From NCBI GenBank assembly GCA_963678375.2, contig OY782831.1, positions 372,001 through 436,000 of the forward strand: a stretch of DNA of 64,000 nucleotides, read 5' to 3'. Position 1 is the stretch's first letter. Every line of letters starts with the position of its first letter. Below are positions 63,863 through 64,000 of this stretch, in pieces. The translations under genes were made by a program, and so were the position numbers. The notes under the pieces are model-generated. The model had not been told where the DNA came from. It searched no databases and worked only from the letters and a program-made list of their open reading frames with translations. Source of the DNA: JAEKNW01 sp963678375 (GTDB lineage Bacteria; Cloacimonadota; Cloacimonadia; Cloacimonadales; JAFGVF01).

Positions 63863-63878
63863 AATAATGCAATAGAAC
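63863..63878 (+). repeat. dispersed intergenic motif, copy 3
   Basis: AATAATGCAATAGAAC, preceded by TTTAACCCA as copy 1 is preceded by TTTAACCT. Confidence 0.35.
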
Positions 63879-63919
63879 TTGGAGATTGGTAATTTTGTCT
63901 ACGATAGTTCAAATTCAAA

Positions 63920-63950
63920 CAAAAAAACTGGTAGTAAAATTACTACCAGT
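63920..63950 (-). terminator. intrinsic terminator of the gene at the right edge
   Basis: ACTGGTAGTA (63927-63936), short loop, TACTACCAGT (63941-63950); on the minus strand a T run follows (complement of 63920-63926). Confidence 0.85.
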
Positions 63951-63975
63951 TAATGAAAAAACTTACGATATTATT

Positions 63976-64000
63976 TTATTTCAAACTAGCTAAAGCACTA
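63976..64000 (-). CDS. partial CDS, C-terminus only
   Basis: On the minus strand the last codons read SALASLK then TAA at 63976-63978, followed about 25 bases later by the terminator at 63920-63950. The frame continues beyond the window. Too short to name. Confidence 0.45.

Overview
The window is AT-rich, densely packed bacterial chromosome from a Gram-negative (diderm) organism. Signal peptides, lipoprotein signals, a Wza-type outer-membrane polysaccharide exporter, a PorV-like barrel and large secreted proteins with FlgD-like or gliding-type C-terminal tails are all present. Together with DUF2723, TldD/TldE and a short-chain-type threonine dehydrogenase, this suits an uncultured member of the FCB group, perhaps Cloacimonadota. 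That placement is inferred from gene content only. I see no rRNA, tRNA, CRISPR array, transposase or phage genes.

Layout. 1-11,000 (minus strand): a partial gene, a polysaccharide flippase, small enzymes (VOC, SGNH lipoprotein, carbon-nitrogen hydrolase, dGTPase-like, TrmB), a membrane protein, a GNAT acetyltransferase and a 1262-residue hybrid sensor kinase. 11,055-17,206 (minus): a PorV/UPF0164-like barrel with TPRs, and a giant FG-GAP plus Ig-like surface protein. 17,930-28,975 (plus): the outstanding locus, one tight operon. It encodes a FliF(RBM3)-FliG fusion, MotA, MotB, an ExeA-like AAA ATPase, a Wzc-like tyrosine kinase/chain-length protein, an SLBB-LCP protein, a Wza-like exporter and a large outer-membrane propeller/barrel protein. 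29,132-41,523: TypA, cupin, M42 peptidase, an ABC exporter with a permease-CPBP protease fusion, GlmS, a MarR/OsmC/thioredoxin redox operon and an orphan MalF/MalG-type permease pair. 41,544-51,129: a DUF2723 membrane protein, a small FlgD-domain protein, an aldo/keto reductase-ferredoxin, an operon of an atypical amidohydrolase with TldE and TldD, and threonine dehydrogenase. 51,402-64,000 (minus): a secreted beta-helix protein, an 11-bp tandem repeat, a Septu-like ATPase/HNH defence pair, rpsT, and an operon of a Dna2-like nuclease-helicase with three glycosyltransferases.

Main proposal. The 17.9-29.0 kb operon looks like a non-flagellar, ion-driven rotary motor tied to polysaccharide export. 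The fusion protein keeps only the membrane-proximal ring domain and second membrane helix of FliF, drops FliG-N (the part normally needed to bind FliF), and carries FliG-M and FliG-C in cis. The FliG torque-helix charges are in register. The stator partners follow at once, with the MotB channel aspartate and an OmpA peptidoglycan-binding domain. No other flagellar gene is in the window. The remaining operon genes are an inner-membrane-to-outer-membrane polysaccharide export line. Gliding, twisting of an export complex, or mechanically driven polymer secretion are the hypotheses. The adjacent, divergently transcribed giant adhesin and PorV-like barrel could be the surface partners.
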